A stretch of DNA of 44,180 bases, taken from the NCBI GenBank assembly GCA_024763505.1, contig JANTFI010000009.1:1-44180 (forward strand). Reading direction: 5' to 3'. Both the position numbers and the translations under genes were made by a program. Positions within the stretch are counted from its first letter, which is position 1. The number at the start of each line of letters is the position of its first letter. The notes beneath the pieces were generated by a model. That model saw only the letters and a program-made list of their open reading frames with translations. It made no database searches and was not told the DNA's origin. This DNA is from Gammaproteobacteria bacterium (GTDB taxonomy: Bacteria > Pseudomonadota > Gammaproteobacteria > GCA-001735895). This document shows positions 23,480 to 31,948 of this stretch, piece by piece.

Positions 23480-24659
23480 TCTCGCCTATCGGGACATCGG
23501 CAACAGCTTCGGCCGCTACCTGTTCACCGGCATTGGCATCGGCTTGCTGATCGGCGTGACGCTGACCATAGCCGGTGTGTTTCGCGGCATGGTTGAAGAT
23601 GGCCGCGCGCTGCTCAAGGTGGCCGATGCGGATATCTGGGTGGTGCAGCAAAATACACTCGGACCATTCGCCGAACCGTCCTCGTTGCCGGATGATTTTT
23701 ACCGTGGACTGCTGGCGCTGCCCGGCGTCGACCGCGCTCGCAATGTGGCCTATCTAACACTGGAAATCGGCAGTGACACCCAGCGTGTACGAGTCATGCT
23801 GCAAGGCATCGACCCTGACACCTTTTTGTCCAACATTATTGCAGGTCGTCCTCTGTCGCGTTCGCATTACGAACTGGTGGTCGATCAGCGCAGCGGTTTT
23901 CAAATCGGCGACACCATTAAAATCCACCGTCATGAGTATCGCGTGGTCGGCATCACCGAAGGCGTGCGTTCACCTTCCGGAGACCCGATGGTTTTCCTGC
24001 CGTTGAAAGATGCGCAGGAAATCCAGTTCCTGAAAGACAATGATGCGCTGTACCGCGATCGAAAAAAATTACGCGATAACCCGCAGCTCAATCCGCCGAA
24101 TAATCCACAACTGATCGATGCGGTGGAACAATCACTGTTTTCCAATCATCGGGTGAATGCAATTTTGCTCACTACCCGGGCCGGTTTTGATCCCGATCAA
24201 ATTGCGGCAGATATCGAAAAATGGCTGCGCGTGACGGCCTACACCAAAACGCAAATGGAGCAAATTCTGATCGGTAATCTGATTGCCACAGGTTCCAGAC
24301 AGATCGGCATGTTTCTGGCCATTCTGACCATCGTCACAGCTGCCATCATTGCACTGACGGTGTATTCGATGACGCAAACCAAGCTCAAGGAAATCGCGGT
24401 GCTGAAATTGATTGGCACATCCAATTTTCTGATTTCGCGGATGATTCTGCTGGAAGCGCTGGGGCTCGGCCTGATCGGTTTTCTCAGTGGCAAGCTGGCG
24501 GTGACGTACTGGGCGCCGCTATTCCCCAAGCATGTCGTATTGCTGATGGATGACACGCTGCGCGCACTGGTGCTGACGCTGATCATCTGCGTGCTGGCCA
24601 GCATCGCTGGCATTCGCAGTGCGCTCAAGGTGCCGCCATCTTCGGCCATCGGGGGGTAA
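23472..24659 (+). CDS. FtsX/MacB-type ABC transporter permease
   Basis: 395 residues from ATG 23472, overlapping the adaptor stop by 8 bases. One N-terminal helix (YLFTGIGIGLLIGVTLTIAGVF), a periplasmic MacB-like core domain (about 40-260), and three C-terminal helices starting QIGMFLAILTIVTAAIIALTVYSMTQTKLKEIAVLK. This is the four-helix layout of the type VII superfamily (MacB, LolCE, DevC). It probably uses force across the periplasm to move a substrate through the adaptor. The substrate is unknown. Confidence 0.88.
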   Translation: MISLAYRDIGNSFGRYLFTGIGIGLLIGVTLTIAGVFRGMVEDGRALLKVADADIWVVQQNTLGPFAEPSSLPDDFYRGLLALPGVDRARNVAYLTLEIGSDTQRVRVMLQGIDPDTFLSNIIAGRPLSRSHYELVVDQRSGFQIGDTIKIHRHEYRVVGITEGVRSPSGDPMVFLPLKDAQEIQFLKDNDALYRDRKKLRDNPQLNPPNNPQLIDAVEQSLFSNHRVNAILLTTRAGFDPDQIAADIEKWLRVTAYTKTQMEQILIGNLIATGSRQIGMFLAILTIVTAAIIALTVYSMTQTKLKEIAVLKLIGTSNFLISRMILLEALGLGLIGFLSGKLAVTYWAPLFPKHVVLLMDDTLRALVLTLIICVLASIAGIRSALKVPPSSAIGG

Positions 24660-24665
24660 GCGCGC

Positions 24666-25388
24666 ATGAACGTTGAACAACAATCTGCCACCATGCCCGC
24701 CATTCAGGTCGAGAACCTGAGCAAAACCTTTGGCAAGGGGGAGTCGGCCGTAACTGTGCTGAAGGATATCAATATGCAGGTTGCTGGTGGCGAAGTGGTC
24801 GGCTTGCTGGGGCCGAGCGGCTCGGGAAAAACCACGCTGCTGCAATGTCTGGGCGCAGTCATCGACCCCGATGTCGGACGCATCACCTTCGGTGGTGAAA
24901 CCCTGTTTAATGATGGCTGGAAACAGCAGGACCGGCGTGCGCTGCGACGCGATCACATCGGCTTTATCTTCCAGCGTCCGTACCTGATTCCATTCATGGA
25001 TGCGACCGAGAACGTGGCGTTTCTGCCGATGTTGCAGGGCAAAAGTAACAAACAGGCATATCAGCGCGCGCATGATTTGCTGGAATTACTCGATGTCGCA
25101 CATCGTGCCGATGCACACATCGAACAATTGTCGGGCGGCGAGCAACAGCGCGTCGCCATCGCGCGGGCGTTGGCGAATAACCCGCCGGTTATTCTGGCCG
25201 ATGAACCGACCGCTCCGCTGGATAGCCAGCGCGCGTTGACGGTGATGAAGCTGTTGCACGAAATGGCGCAAAAATCATCCGCTGCGATTATCGTGGTGAC
25301 CCATGATGAAAATATCATCCCGTTGTTCAAGCGTTTGTATCGTTTGCGCGATGGTATTTTGCATGAAGAATTGCAACAGGCAGATTGA
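24666..25388 (+). CDS. ABC transporter ATP-binding protein (MacB/LolD/DevA group)
   Basis: 240 residues. Walker A GPSGSGKT, Q-loop FIFQRPYLIPFM, signature LSGGEQQR, Walker B VILADEPTAPLD and the switch His in VVTHDE are all intact. The sequence groups with ATPases of MacB/DevA-type exporters. It starts 6 bases after the permease stop. With the preceding adaptor and permease it forms a tripartite exporter unit whose adaptor appears broken. Confidence 0.92.
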   Translation: MNVEQQSATMPAIQVENLSKTFGKGESAVTVLKDINMQVAGGEVVGLLGPSGSGKTTLLQCLGAVIDPDVGRITFGGETLFNDGWKQQDRRALRRDHIGFIFQRPYLIPFMDATENVAFLPMLQGKSNKQAYQRAHDLLELLDVAHRADAHIEQLSGGEQQRVAIARALANNPPVILADEPTAPLDSQRALTVMKLLHEMAQKSSAAIIVVTHDENIIPLFKRLYRLRDGILHEELQQAD

Positions 25389-25455
25389 ATCTTGTGACGG
25401 CTTTCCAGCCAATTTTCTGTTACCGTCTTAACTCCAACAATCGAGGACAGGAACG

Positions 25456-25779
25456 ATGAGAGATTATGACAATATGCCCGTACTGCAATGGCAAGATGCG
25501 GTTTCCACACGCAAGGCAATGGCGCAGGTACATCATGCCGAGCCGGTGATTATCCAGTTACCTGAGGATTTCAATCTGGGTATAGATGTCGATACCTGTG
25601 GCTGCCAGCCCGGTAAACAGGCGGAACATCACATCGATTGCCAGGCGCTCTCACTGTTGCAGCAACTGGGACAAAAGAATGATCAGCCGGAGTTTTCCGA
25701 GCTGGCACAAGTCGCTCAGGAAGCCGGCCAGGTTGTGGATATTGATACGCTTTCTCGGCGCATCGTGATTCACGATTAG
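25456..25779 (+). CDS. Small hypothetical protein
   Basis: 107 residues, cytoplasmic, with GAGGACAGG upstream of ATG 25456. The middle contains a Cys-rich spot (DTCGCQPGKQAEHHIDC) that might bind a metal; the rest is acidic and mostly helical. No family was recognised. It lies between the ABC exporter and a CDF transporter, 67 and 12 bases away, so it may belong to the second gene's transcript. Confidence 0.65.
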   Translation: MRDYDNMPVLQWQDAVSTRKAMAQVHHAEPVIIQLPEDFNLGIDVDTCGCQPGKQAEHHIDCQALSLLQQLGQKNDQPEFSELAQVAQEAGQVVDIDTLSRRIVIHD

Positions 25780-25791
25780 AGACTGCTTGCG

Positions 25792-27009
25792 TTGAGCGAT
25801 AGCGCCACCGCATCAGAAGCGAACACGGCGGATACGGTACGGCCGAACGAAGTCGCCAAGTGGCACTGGATGCTGGCTTCTACCGTGCTCAATGCCTTGC
25901 TCGCCGGGGCCAAACTGGGCTGGGGAATCTTCTCCGGCAGTACGGTAGTGCTGGCCGATGCCATCCACAGTCTGTCGGATGTGGTCGGTGCATTGCTGGT
26001 GTACGCGGCGGTGCGTCTGGCACCGCATCAGTCACGCCGGTTTCCGCTGGGGCTGTACAAGCTGGAAGATATGGCTGCCGTCATTGCCGGTATCGGTGTC
26101 GTGTTTGCCGGTTATGAAATATTGCGCTCGGTGTTTGTCGGCGAGGGGGTATCGGCATCCAGCGTGCCGGTGCAAACGCTGGCGTTTATGGCGGTCATTA
26201 TCCTGATTCAGTTTGCCTTTTATTTTTATGAGAAGCGTGCCGCGCGCATTCTGCAGTCGCCCGGTGTCAGCAGTGATGTAGCGAACTGGATGGGCGATAT
26301 CGGCGCGGGCCTGGTGGTTATTGTCGGTGTAGCTGGGCATGCGCTGGAAATTCCCTATGTGCAAGAGATTGCGGTGCTGGTCATCGCGCTGCTGATTTTC
26401 CACAGTGCCTACGAAGTGTTGCGCGACGGCTTGCTGTCGTTGCTCGATGCCTCGGTAGCGCAAGACGAAGAGAATGCAGCGCGCCGGTTTCTCGAGTCTT
26501 TGCCTTATGTCGAACGGGTCAGCGAAGTGATGATCCGCAAGGCTGGCAGTGTGTTCTTTCTCAAGGCGACGCTGCAAGTCAATACCCATGGGCTGGAGCA
26601 GGCACACCAGTGGGTGGATGAAATCGAGCAGCAATTGAAGGCACGGCTACCGCAACTGGAGCGAGTCACCGTCCACTATGAACCGGTCAAAAAGGCTTAC
26701 TTTCGTGTCGCCCGGTTGTATCAAGCCGACCGCAAAACGCTGGCTACACTTTTTGGTCAGACAGCATGCATTCTGATGCAAACCTATCCGGATAAAGATT
26801 CGGCGGACCGGGATGCAGCACCGGATCATCAGAGCTGGCTGGAAAACCCGTTTGAGCGTACAGCACACGGGAAAAGTATGAAGCTTGCAGCCTGGCTGAT
26901 TCAGCAGCAAGTCAACCGCGTGGTGCTGGACGGCAAGGGCGCGGCGATGGATTCTGCTACGCTGGATGAATTGCTGTCGGCAGCGGGCATCGAACTGGTG
27001 ATTGTGTAA
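25792..27009 (+). CDS. CDF metal transporter with C-terminal NifX-like domain
   Basis: 405 residues from TTG 25792, as no ATG occurs before the first helix except Met26 in that helix; the start is uncertain. Six helices carry the CDF sites ADAIHSLSDVVG and DVANWMGDIGAG, the latter unlike the usual HxxxD. Then follows the cytoplasmic dimerisation domain (about 215-300). Residues about 305-405 (YFRVARLYQADRKTLATLFG ... GKSMKLAAWLIQQQVNRVVL, GKGAAMDSATLDELLSAAGIELVIV) resemble the NifX/NifB Fe-Mo cofactor-binding fold, a fusion known in some CDF proteins. The metal may be iron, manganese or zinc; the extra domain could sense it. Confidence 0.8.
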   Translation: MSDSATASEANTADTVRPNEVAKWHWMLASTVLNALLAGAKLGWGIFSGSTVVLADAIHSLSDVVGALLVYAAVRLAPHQSRRFPLGLYKLEDMAAVIAGIGVVFAGYEILRSVFVGEGVSASSVPVQTLAFMAVIILIQFAFYFYEKRAARILQSPGVSSDVANWMGDIGAGLVVIVGVAGHALEIPYVQEIAVLVIALLIFHSAYEVLRDGLLSLLDASVAQDEENAARRFLESLPYVERVSEVMIRKAGSVFFLKATLQVNTHGLEQAHQWVDEIEQQLKARLPQLERVTVHYEPVKKAYFRVARLYQADRKTLATLFGQTACILMQTYPDKDSADRDAAPDHQSWLENPFERTAHGKSMKLAAWLIQQQVNRVVLDGKGAAMDSATLDELLSAAGIELVIV

Positions 27010-27169
27010 GTTGAAAAGGTTCTCTACAAGCCGTATTCGACAACTTGATTGAATAGGTAAACCATTGCGCATACCACTGTCATTTCTCTCGCGTTAGAAT
27101 AGGCCGGGAAAACCACGATCTGCCAGAGCTTTACGCTGATCATTATTTAAAACCAGCCGGGAAAGGATC

Positions 27170-28192
27170 ATGAGCGAAGACCAGAAATCAGCTGAAACCA
27201 GCAATTCCGAGACTGAGAATTCCAAAAGCCAGAACGCCGAGAGCAAGAAAGCCGTTAGCAGGAAAGCCGTCCGTAAGAAGGCGTCCAGCCGAAAAACGGC
27301 GGCTAAAAAATCGGTCATTCGCAAAGCTGCTGTTCAGAAATCGGCGACCAAAAAGGCAAGTGCGAAAAAATCTTCAGCAGCGGCAAAAACCGCAGCTCCG
27401 GCTTCGAGCAGTGCGGCGGCTTCCGCCATTCGTGCAGCACAAGACACTGAACGGACGCTGACGCTGGTGCGGGATCTGGTGGAAACACTGAAACAGGAAA
27501 ACCATAGTCGCGACAAGCACATGGCGCAACTGGTCAGTGAAGTTCGCCAGGGCTTTTCGGAGGTATCTTCGCGCAGTGGTGCTCAAAAAGATGCGCAGGA
27601 TCAGGAAAGACAAAGGCTGTATGACTCATTGCAGCATGCCTTTAGCAATGCCGAGGATAGCAACAAGGCGAGTGAAGAACGCAGCTTGATGATACTGAAA
27701 TCGTTAAGCGATTCGCTGATGCGCGATCACGAATTAACGCTGAAAGAAATGCAGGAACAAAGCGAACTACAGGACCGCAAAATCGAAGACTTGACCCGTA
27801 TCGAAGAAAAACGGGCGCGGCGCAGCCGCTGGCTGGCCTTGCCCGGCATGGTGCTGGCGATCATTGCCATTATCTACATGTTTCAGGTGGTCAAGGTGAT
27901 GGAAAAGGCCATGACCAGCATGTCGGGTGACATGAACCAGATGAATCTGTCGGTCGGAAATATGTCGAGCAAAATGGATGGTATGGCCAGCGATACCGGC
28001 AGCCTGAAACAAAGCGTCGCCGATATGACCGGGCTGATGGGGGAAATGTCCACGAATACCGCTTCGATGAGCCGCGATATGGATCGCCTGAACAATAACC
28101 TGACCAGTATGAATTACAACCTCGGTATCATGACCCGGCAGGTTTCACCCACCATGAAAGGGATGCGCGACATGATGCCCTGGTCGGACTAG
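27170..28192 (+). CDS. Membrane protein with histone-like N-terminus and Met-rich C-terminal segment
   Basis: 340 residues. Residues about 25-75 are a Lys/Arg/Ala/Ser tail with KKA, RKA and KKS repeats like histone H1 or bacterial AlgP/Hc1 tails. Residues about 85-215 are a charged coiled coil. A single helix at about 220-242 (WLALPGMVLAIIAIIYMFQVVKV) is followed by about 95 residues with 19 methionines by my count (MTSMSGDMNQMN, MSSKMDGM, MGEMS), of coiled-coil type. With RRSRW before the helix, the basic part should be cytoplasmic and the Met-rich part periplasmic. A DNA-to-membrane tether is an attractive guess; Met-rich periplasmic parts can also bind copper. No family was recognised. Confidence 0.8.
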   Translation: MSEDQKSAETSNSETENSKSQNAESKKAVSRKAVRKKASSRKTAAKKSVIRKAAVQKSATKKASAKKSSAAAKTAAPASSSAAASAIRAAQDTERTLTLVRDLVETLKQENHSRDKHMAQLVSEVRQGFSEVSSRSGAQKDAQDQERQRLYDSLQHAFSNAEDSNKASEERSLMILKSLSDSLMRDHELTLKEMQEQSELQDRKIEDLTRIEEKRARRSRWLALPGMVLAIIAIIYMFQVVKVMEKAMTSMSGDMNQMNLSVGNMSSKMDGMASDTGSLKQSVADMTGLMGEMSTNTASMSRDMDRLNNNLTSMNYNLGIMTRQVSPTMKGMRDMMPWSD

Positions 28193-28250
28193 AACAAATG
28201 GCCGCACTTCACTGTAGCAGTTCTGTGTCTAACATACTTCAGCAGGACAC

Positions 28251-29237
28251 ATGAAGATACGCGTAGCAATCTTTTCTTCACATGGATTGGGTGACGGCTT
28301 AATACAGCTCGTGTTGGCGAATAACCTGTTTCGGAATGGCTATGAAGTAACTTACTATAGCGATTTCGTCAGTCAACTGGACGATTACATTGAAGGCATT
28401 CAAGTTCTTCCTTTTCCAGACTATGAACAGGTGCAAGCCGATCTCGATCAGGTTCAACTCATTCTGTACGATTCATTTTCCAATTTCGTAAGGCAACTTC
28501 CAAAAGAGTTGGATCACTGGTTTTCTTGCAACGGCATTGCATATTCCAATGCAAAGGCACAACCTCTTCATCAGGAGATCACTGTCGAACAATTGAAGCG
28601 TCGCTTACCGGAAACAGCCAGTCATTTGGCTGAACGTTTTATCTTACTCAATCGCTCATTTCGCGGTCAAAGATTCAAGTGGGAGCGTCCACCCATCGTT
28701 CATCAACTGTTAGAAACACTCTCGTTAAGTCTGGGACTGAAGAACCCGACTATAGATAATGGGCTGAGTTTAAGAGGCGCAAAAATACCGCTTCATGAAA
28801 AACGTGTAGTCATTCATCCGACCAGTTCCAGTGTCAAAAAGAACTGGTCTCCGCAACAGTTTATTGAGCTGGCAAACCGGCTAAAGAACAATGGCTGGGA
28901 GCCGGTATTCACTGTAGCTCCATCTGAACGGAAAGATTGGCTGCAACTGGTATCTGGTCGATTTATTGTGCCTGAATTCTTGACGATCAGACAGTTAGCC
29001 GAGTTTTATCAGGGCGCAGTGTTTTTTATCGGTAACGATTCTGGAAATGCACATCTGGCATCTTGCCTCGGACTACCGACGCTGGTTATCTTTAATCGGT
29101 GGAGAAAATATCCTCCCTGGCGACCCGGTTGGGCGCCAACACAAGTGATTTACCCGCGAACGCTGATACGAAAGAACTGGCAAAGAAAAGTAACGGTCGA
29201 CCGCGTATTGGGGGCTTTTGAAAAGTTGCTGGCATAG
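28251..29237 (+). CDS. Glycosyltransferase family 9 (heptosyltransferase-like)
   Basis: 328 residues with two Rossmann-like halves. The start is MKIRVAIFSSHGLGDGLIQLVLANNLF. The second half has VVIHPTSSSVKKNWSPQQFIELANRL and GNDSGNAHLASCLGLPTLVIF, the GT9 nucleotide-sugar site. Members add heptose or other sugars to lipopolysaccharide core on the cytoplasmic side of the inner membrane. Its codon use and base composition are visibly more AT-rich than its neighbours, it stands alone with no other LPS genes, and both flanks are intergenic, which suggests acquisition by transfer. Confidence 0.85.
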   Translation: MKIRVAIFSSHGLGDGLIQLVLANNLFRNGYEVTYYSDFVSQLDDYIEGIQVLPFPDYEQVQADLDQVQLILYDSFSNFVRQLPKELDHWFSCNGIAYSNAKAQPLHQEITVEQLKRRLPETASHLAERFILLNRSFRGQRFKWERPPIVHQLLETLSLSLGLKNPTIDNGLSLRGAKIPLHEKRVVIHPTSSSVKKNWSPQQFIELANRLKNNGWEPVFTVAPSERKDWLQLVSGRFIVPEFLTIRQLAEFYQGAVFFIGNDSGNAHLASCLGLPTLVIFNRWRKYPPWRPGWAPTQVIYPRTLIRKNWQRKVTVDRVLGAFEKLLA

Positions 29238-29247
29238 CGGGCTTTGA

Positions 29248-29279
29248 TTGACGACTGAAATAAGCCAGGCTGTTATGCT
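29248..29279 (+). promoter_or_regulatory. Candidate promoter for the second 145-aa gene
   Basis: TTGACG at 29248-29253 and TATGCT at 29274-29279, the latter with an upstream TG (extended -10: TGTTATGCT). The spacer of 20 is long but acceptable with an extended -10. Transcription would start near 29286, placing the inverted repeat at 29312 in the early leader. Confidence 0.4.
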
Positions 29280-29311
29280 TTCAATGTAAGCAGGCTCTGG
29301 TTATATCGAAG

Positions 29312-29328
29312 CAAATTCTCCGAATTTG
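29312..29328. promoter_or_regulatory. Perfect inverted repeat, possible operator
   Basis: CAAATTCTCCGAATTTG is a 7-bp perfect inverted repeat with a 3-base centre. It lies about 30 bases downstream of the proposed transcription start and 87 bases before the 145-aa gene. A repressor operator is likelier than a terminator as no T run follows. The other copy of the gene has an FNR-type box instead and no such repeat. Confidence 0.5.
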
Positions 29329-29414
29329 ATGCTGTTGTCAGCTAAATCCACGCATGGTTTGATTTACCTCGCATCACTGCGGTAACCTCTATAAATTTCC
29401 AGGAATGATTAATC

Positions 29415-29852
29415 ATGACTGAGGAAGTCTCTTTCCAGCTGCGGCTGGATGGCCGATTTGAAGGCATTATGCGCTGGCCGCAACTCGATGAATTGTGGCA
29501 AACACTCAAGCAATCGAGGGCAGGCTGGTATTTTTATCAAGTCGGCTCGCCGATGCCAACGCAGGCGCTTTCCAAAGATGAATTGGCATCGTCACTGCAG
29601 GAACTGGATGCACTGCTGCATCAGGAACATGATTACGATTATTGCGGCATCGTTTATGTCGACCATGCTCAGGCACCGACGCTGGTCAAGGTGTATGACC
29701 CGAATAATCTCGGCTCTTCCTGTGGCAGCAGTGGCGTCCGATTGCCTCCTCGCTGGATTATCAGCCAGCAAAAACCGACAGAAATCATCGATGACGCACC
29801 GACACCGAATAACCGCAAACGCTGGTGGAACGGCTTGTTCCGGTTACGATAA
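29415..29852 (+). CDS. Conserved unknown protein, copy 2 of a 145-aa family
   Basis: 145 residues, about 75% identical to the product of 18907-19344 across the full length with no gaps (hand alignment). It differs at Cys105, which is Ser here (SSCGSSGVR), while Cys77 and Cys103 stay. The most constant parts are HDYDYCGIVY, TLVKVYDPNNLGSSCG and the C-terminal DAPTPNNRKRWW..LFRLR. There is no signal or membrane helix. It is followed after 12 bases by a DUF4282-like membrane protein. Different upstream control elements suggest the two copies answer different signals. Confidence 0.8.
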   Translation: MTEEVSFQLRLDGRFEGIMRWPQLDELWQTLKQSRAGWYFYQVGSPMPTQALSKDELASSLQELDALLHQEHDYDYCGIVYVDHAQAPTLVKVYDPNNLGSSCGSSGVRLPPRWIISQQKPTEIIDDAPTPNNRKRWWNGLFRLR

Positions 29853-29864
29853 AGGGTACGCGTA

Positions 29865-30191
29865 ATGGCTGATTTTCTCCTTTTCGACGACTTTATTTCC
29901 AGCCAGGTACTGATCGTCTTTTACTATTTCGGCGCAGTAGTGATGCCACTGCTTCTATGGTGGTCGAGGCGATACCTGATCCAGCGTTTCGCACTGATGG
30001 GCTGGTTGAATGAACAACAGGGTCAGATGTTCCGGCAATTGTCACGATCGGACCAGATTAAACTGATCCTCGCAATATTGTTGATGTTTTTATGCCTGCA
30101 ACTGGGCTGGCGCATGATGTTCGAAGCGATGATCGGTTACTTCCAGATGCATGATTATCTGCAACTGCTTTCCCAATCCGCCGGGTATTGA
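29865..30191 (+). CDS. Small membrane protein, DUF4282-like
   Basis: 108 residues with two hydrophobic helices: SSQVLIVFYYFGAVVMPLLLWW and LILAILLMFLCLQLGWRMMFEAMIGYF, separated by an Arg/Gln-rich loop. The phrase FDDFISSQVLIVFYYFGAVV resembles the start of DUF4282 proteins, whose function is unknown. It is probably co-transcribed with the 145-aa gene. It ends 2 bases before the pgi stop on the opposite strand, so the two transcripts converge without a visible terminator. Confidence 0.7.
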   Translation: MADFLLFDDFISSQVLIVFYYFGAVVMPLLLWWSRRYLIQRFALMGWLNEQQGQMFRQLSRSDQIKLILAILLMFLCLQLGWRMMFEAMIGYFQMHDYLQLLSQSAGY

Positions 30192-30193
30192 AT

Positions 30194-31849
30194 TCAGCCC
30201 AGTTTTTTCGGTTTGCGCTCCAGATAATAATTGATCAAGCCATTGGTCGAGCTGTCATGTTCCGATACCGGATTGCCCTGATTGATTTCTTCCAGTATAT
30301 GCGAGGCCAGCACCTTGCCGAGTTCCACGCCCCACTGGTCAAAAGAATTCAGATTCCAGATCACGCCCTGCACAAAGATTTTGTGCTCATATAGTGCAAT
30401 CAGTGAGCCGAGAGTCTTCGGATCGAGGGTGTAAAACAAAAAGGTGTTGGTGGGTCGGTTACCGGGGAAAACCTTATACGGCAACAGCCTTGCAATGCTT
30501 TGCTCGTCCATGCCCTGTTGTTCCAACTCGGCGCGTACCTCGGCTTCATTCTTGCCTTTCATCAGAGCTTCGGCCTGGGCAAAAATATTCGACATCAAGG
30601 CCCGGTGATGGTTGGCGATGCAATGATAATTGGAAATGGGGGCCAGCATATCGGCCGGTACCAGCTTGGTGCCCTGATGCAGTAACTGGTAGAAGGCATG
30701 CTGACTGGCAATGCCGATTTCGCCAAACAATACCGGCCCGGTTTGATAGTCGACCGGCTTACCCTCGCGATCCACGCCCTTACCATTGCTTTCCATATCG
30801 GCCTGCTGCAGATAAGCCGGAAAGCGGTGCATGTTCTGGTCATAGGGCAATACGGCGATCGACTCGGCACCGAAAAAATTGTTATACCAGACACCGAGCA
30901 AAGCCATGATCACCGGAATATTCTGCTCCAGCGGCGCCGACTTGAAATGTTCATCGGCTTCATAAGCACCTTCCAGCAACATGTCAAAATTTTCACTGCC
31001 GATGGCGATCACGATCGGCAAACCAATGGCAGACCACAGCGAGTAGCGGCCGCCGACCCAGTCCCACATCTTGAAGATATTTTCATGGGCGACGCCGAAT
31101 TCGACCGCCGCTTCGACGTTCGAGGTAACCGCGACCAGATGACGGTGCAACAACTGCTCGCTGTCGAGTTTTTCCATCAGCCATTTTTTTGCGGTCTGGG
31201 CATTGAACAGGGTGTCCTGGGTACGGAAACTCTTCGATGCGATGATAAACAACGTGGTGTCGGCGTTGAGTGTTTCCAGCGTATTATTGATATGGTTTTC
31301 ATCAATATTGGAAACAAAATGGATTTTCAGATCGTGAATGGAATAGGGCCTCAGCGCTTCGGTCACCATGAGCGGGCCGAGGTGCGAGCCACCAATGCCG
31401 ATATTGACCACGTCGGTTATCGGTTGGTCACTATGGCCGCGCCAGTGCCGGGTGCGGATACTTTCGGCCAGCGCCTTGACCCGCGCCAGCTCGCTCTTGA
31501 TTTCCTGATCAATGCGCTCGTCACCGGCATACAGGGGTTCGTTGCGGCGGTTGCGTAACGCCACATGCTGAACTGCGCGCTGCTCGGTATGATTGATCAA
31601 TTCCCCGGCGAACATTTTATCGCGCCAGCCTGTGACATCGGCTTGCTCAGCCAGTTTCAGCAACAACCCGAGAGTTTCATCGGTAATCCGGTTTTTGGAG
31701 AAATCAAACAGAATGTCATTCAGCGACAGCGAGAATTGCTCGAAGCGTTGCGGGTTTTGATCGAACAAATCGCGCATATGCACATTCTTGATGCCCTCAA
31801 AGTGTGCATCTAACTGTTGCCAGGCACTCAGATCGGTAAGTAAAGTCAT
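30194..31849 (-). CDS. pgi: Glucose-6-phosphate isomerase
   Basis: 551 residues from ATG 31849 (MTLLTDLSAW); a longer frame to 31930 runs through the promoter. It interconverts glucose-6-phosphate and fructose-6-phosphate. Signatures: NIGIGGSHLGPLMVTEAL, VSNIDENHINNTL, ASKSFRTQDTLFNA, VGGRYSLWSAIGLPI, and the catalytic Glu/His/Lys region ADMESNGKGVDR...YHCIANHHRALMSN and FDQWGVELGK. Length is normal for the bacterial enzyme. It is divergent from the gnd-zwf-pgl operon and so sits beside the competing use of glucose-6-phosphate. Confidence 0.97.
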   Translation of the reverse strand: MTLLTDLSAWQQLDAHFEGIKNVHMRDLFDQNPQRFEQFSLSLNDILFDFSKNRITDETLGLLLKLAEQADVTGWRDKMFAGELINHTEQRAVQHVALRNRRNEPLYAGDERIDQEIKSELARVKALAESIRTRHWRGHSDQPITDVVNIGIGGSHLGPLMVTEALRPYSIHDLKIHFVSNIDENHINNTLETLNADTTLFIIASKSFRTQDTLFNAQTAKKWLMEKLDSEQLLHRHLVAVTSNVEAAVEFGVAHENIFKMWDWVGGRYSLWSAIGLPIVIAIGSENFDMLLEGAYEADEHFKSAPLEQNIPVIMALLGVWYNNFFGAESIAVLPYDQNMHRFPAYLQQADMESNGKGVDREGKPVDYQTGPVLFGEIGIASQHAFYQLLHQGTKLVPADMLAPISNYHCIANHHRALMSNIFAQAEALMKGKNEAEVRAELEQQGMDEQSIARLLPYKVFPGNRPTNTFLFYTLDPKTLGSLIALYEHKIFVQGVIWNLNSFDQWGVELGKVLASHILEEINQGNPVSEHDSSTNGLINYYLERKPKKLG

Positions 31850-31877
31850 AAATCGTCCTAAATCTGGATTTAACGGG

Positions 31878-31905
31878 ATTATAAGAGTTAAATAAACATT
31901 GTCAT
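31878..31905 (-). promoter_or_regulatory. Sigma-70 promoter for pgi
   Basis: On the minus strand ATGACA (31905-31900), a 16-base spacer and TATAAT (31883-31878). Transcription would begin near 31871, about 22 bases before the pgi start. On the plus strand a weaker set, TTAACG 31870-31875 and TAAACA 31893-31898 (17-base spacer), could serve gnd, so the promoters would overlap. Confidence 0.6.
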
Positions 31906-31948
31906 AGTGGCCAGGATCAACTAGCCACACCTATCTGAGGAAATCGTG

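Noticed and set aside
27220-27400. KKA/RKA coding repeats as an inserted repeat element
   Set aside because: The DNA is not a regular repeat; codons vary, and the segment is part of one continuous protein frame.
29350-29378. TTGAT followed by ATCA upstream of the second 145-aa gene as an FNR site
   Set aside because: The halves are separated by eight bases, not four, and the second half is incomplete.
30698-31558. Long plus-strand frame (286 codons) opposite pgi
   Set aside because: It lies wholly antisense to a gene with clear catalytic motifs, and its sequence is His/Gln-rich shadow sequence with no family marks.
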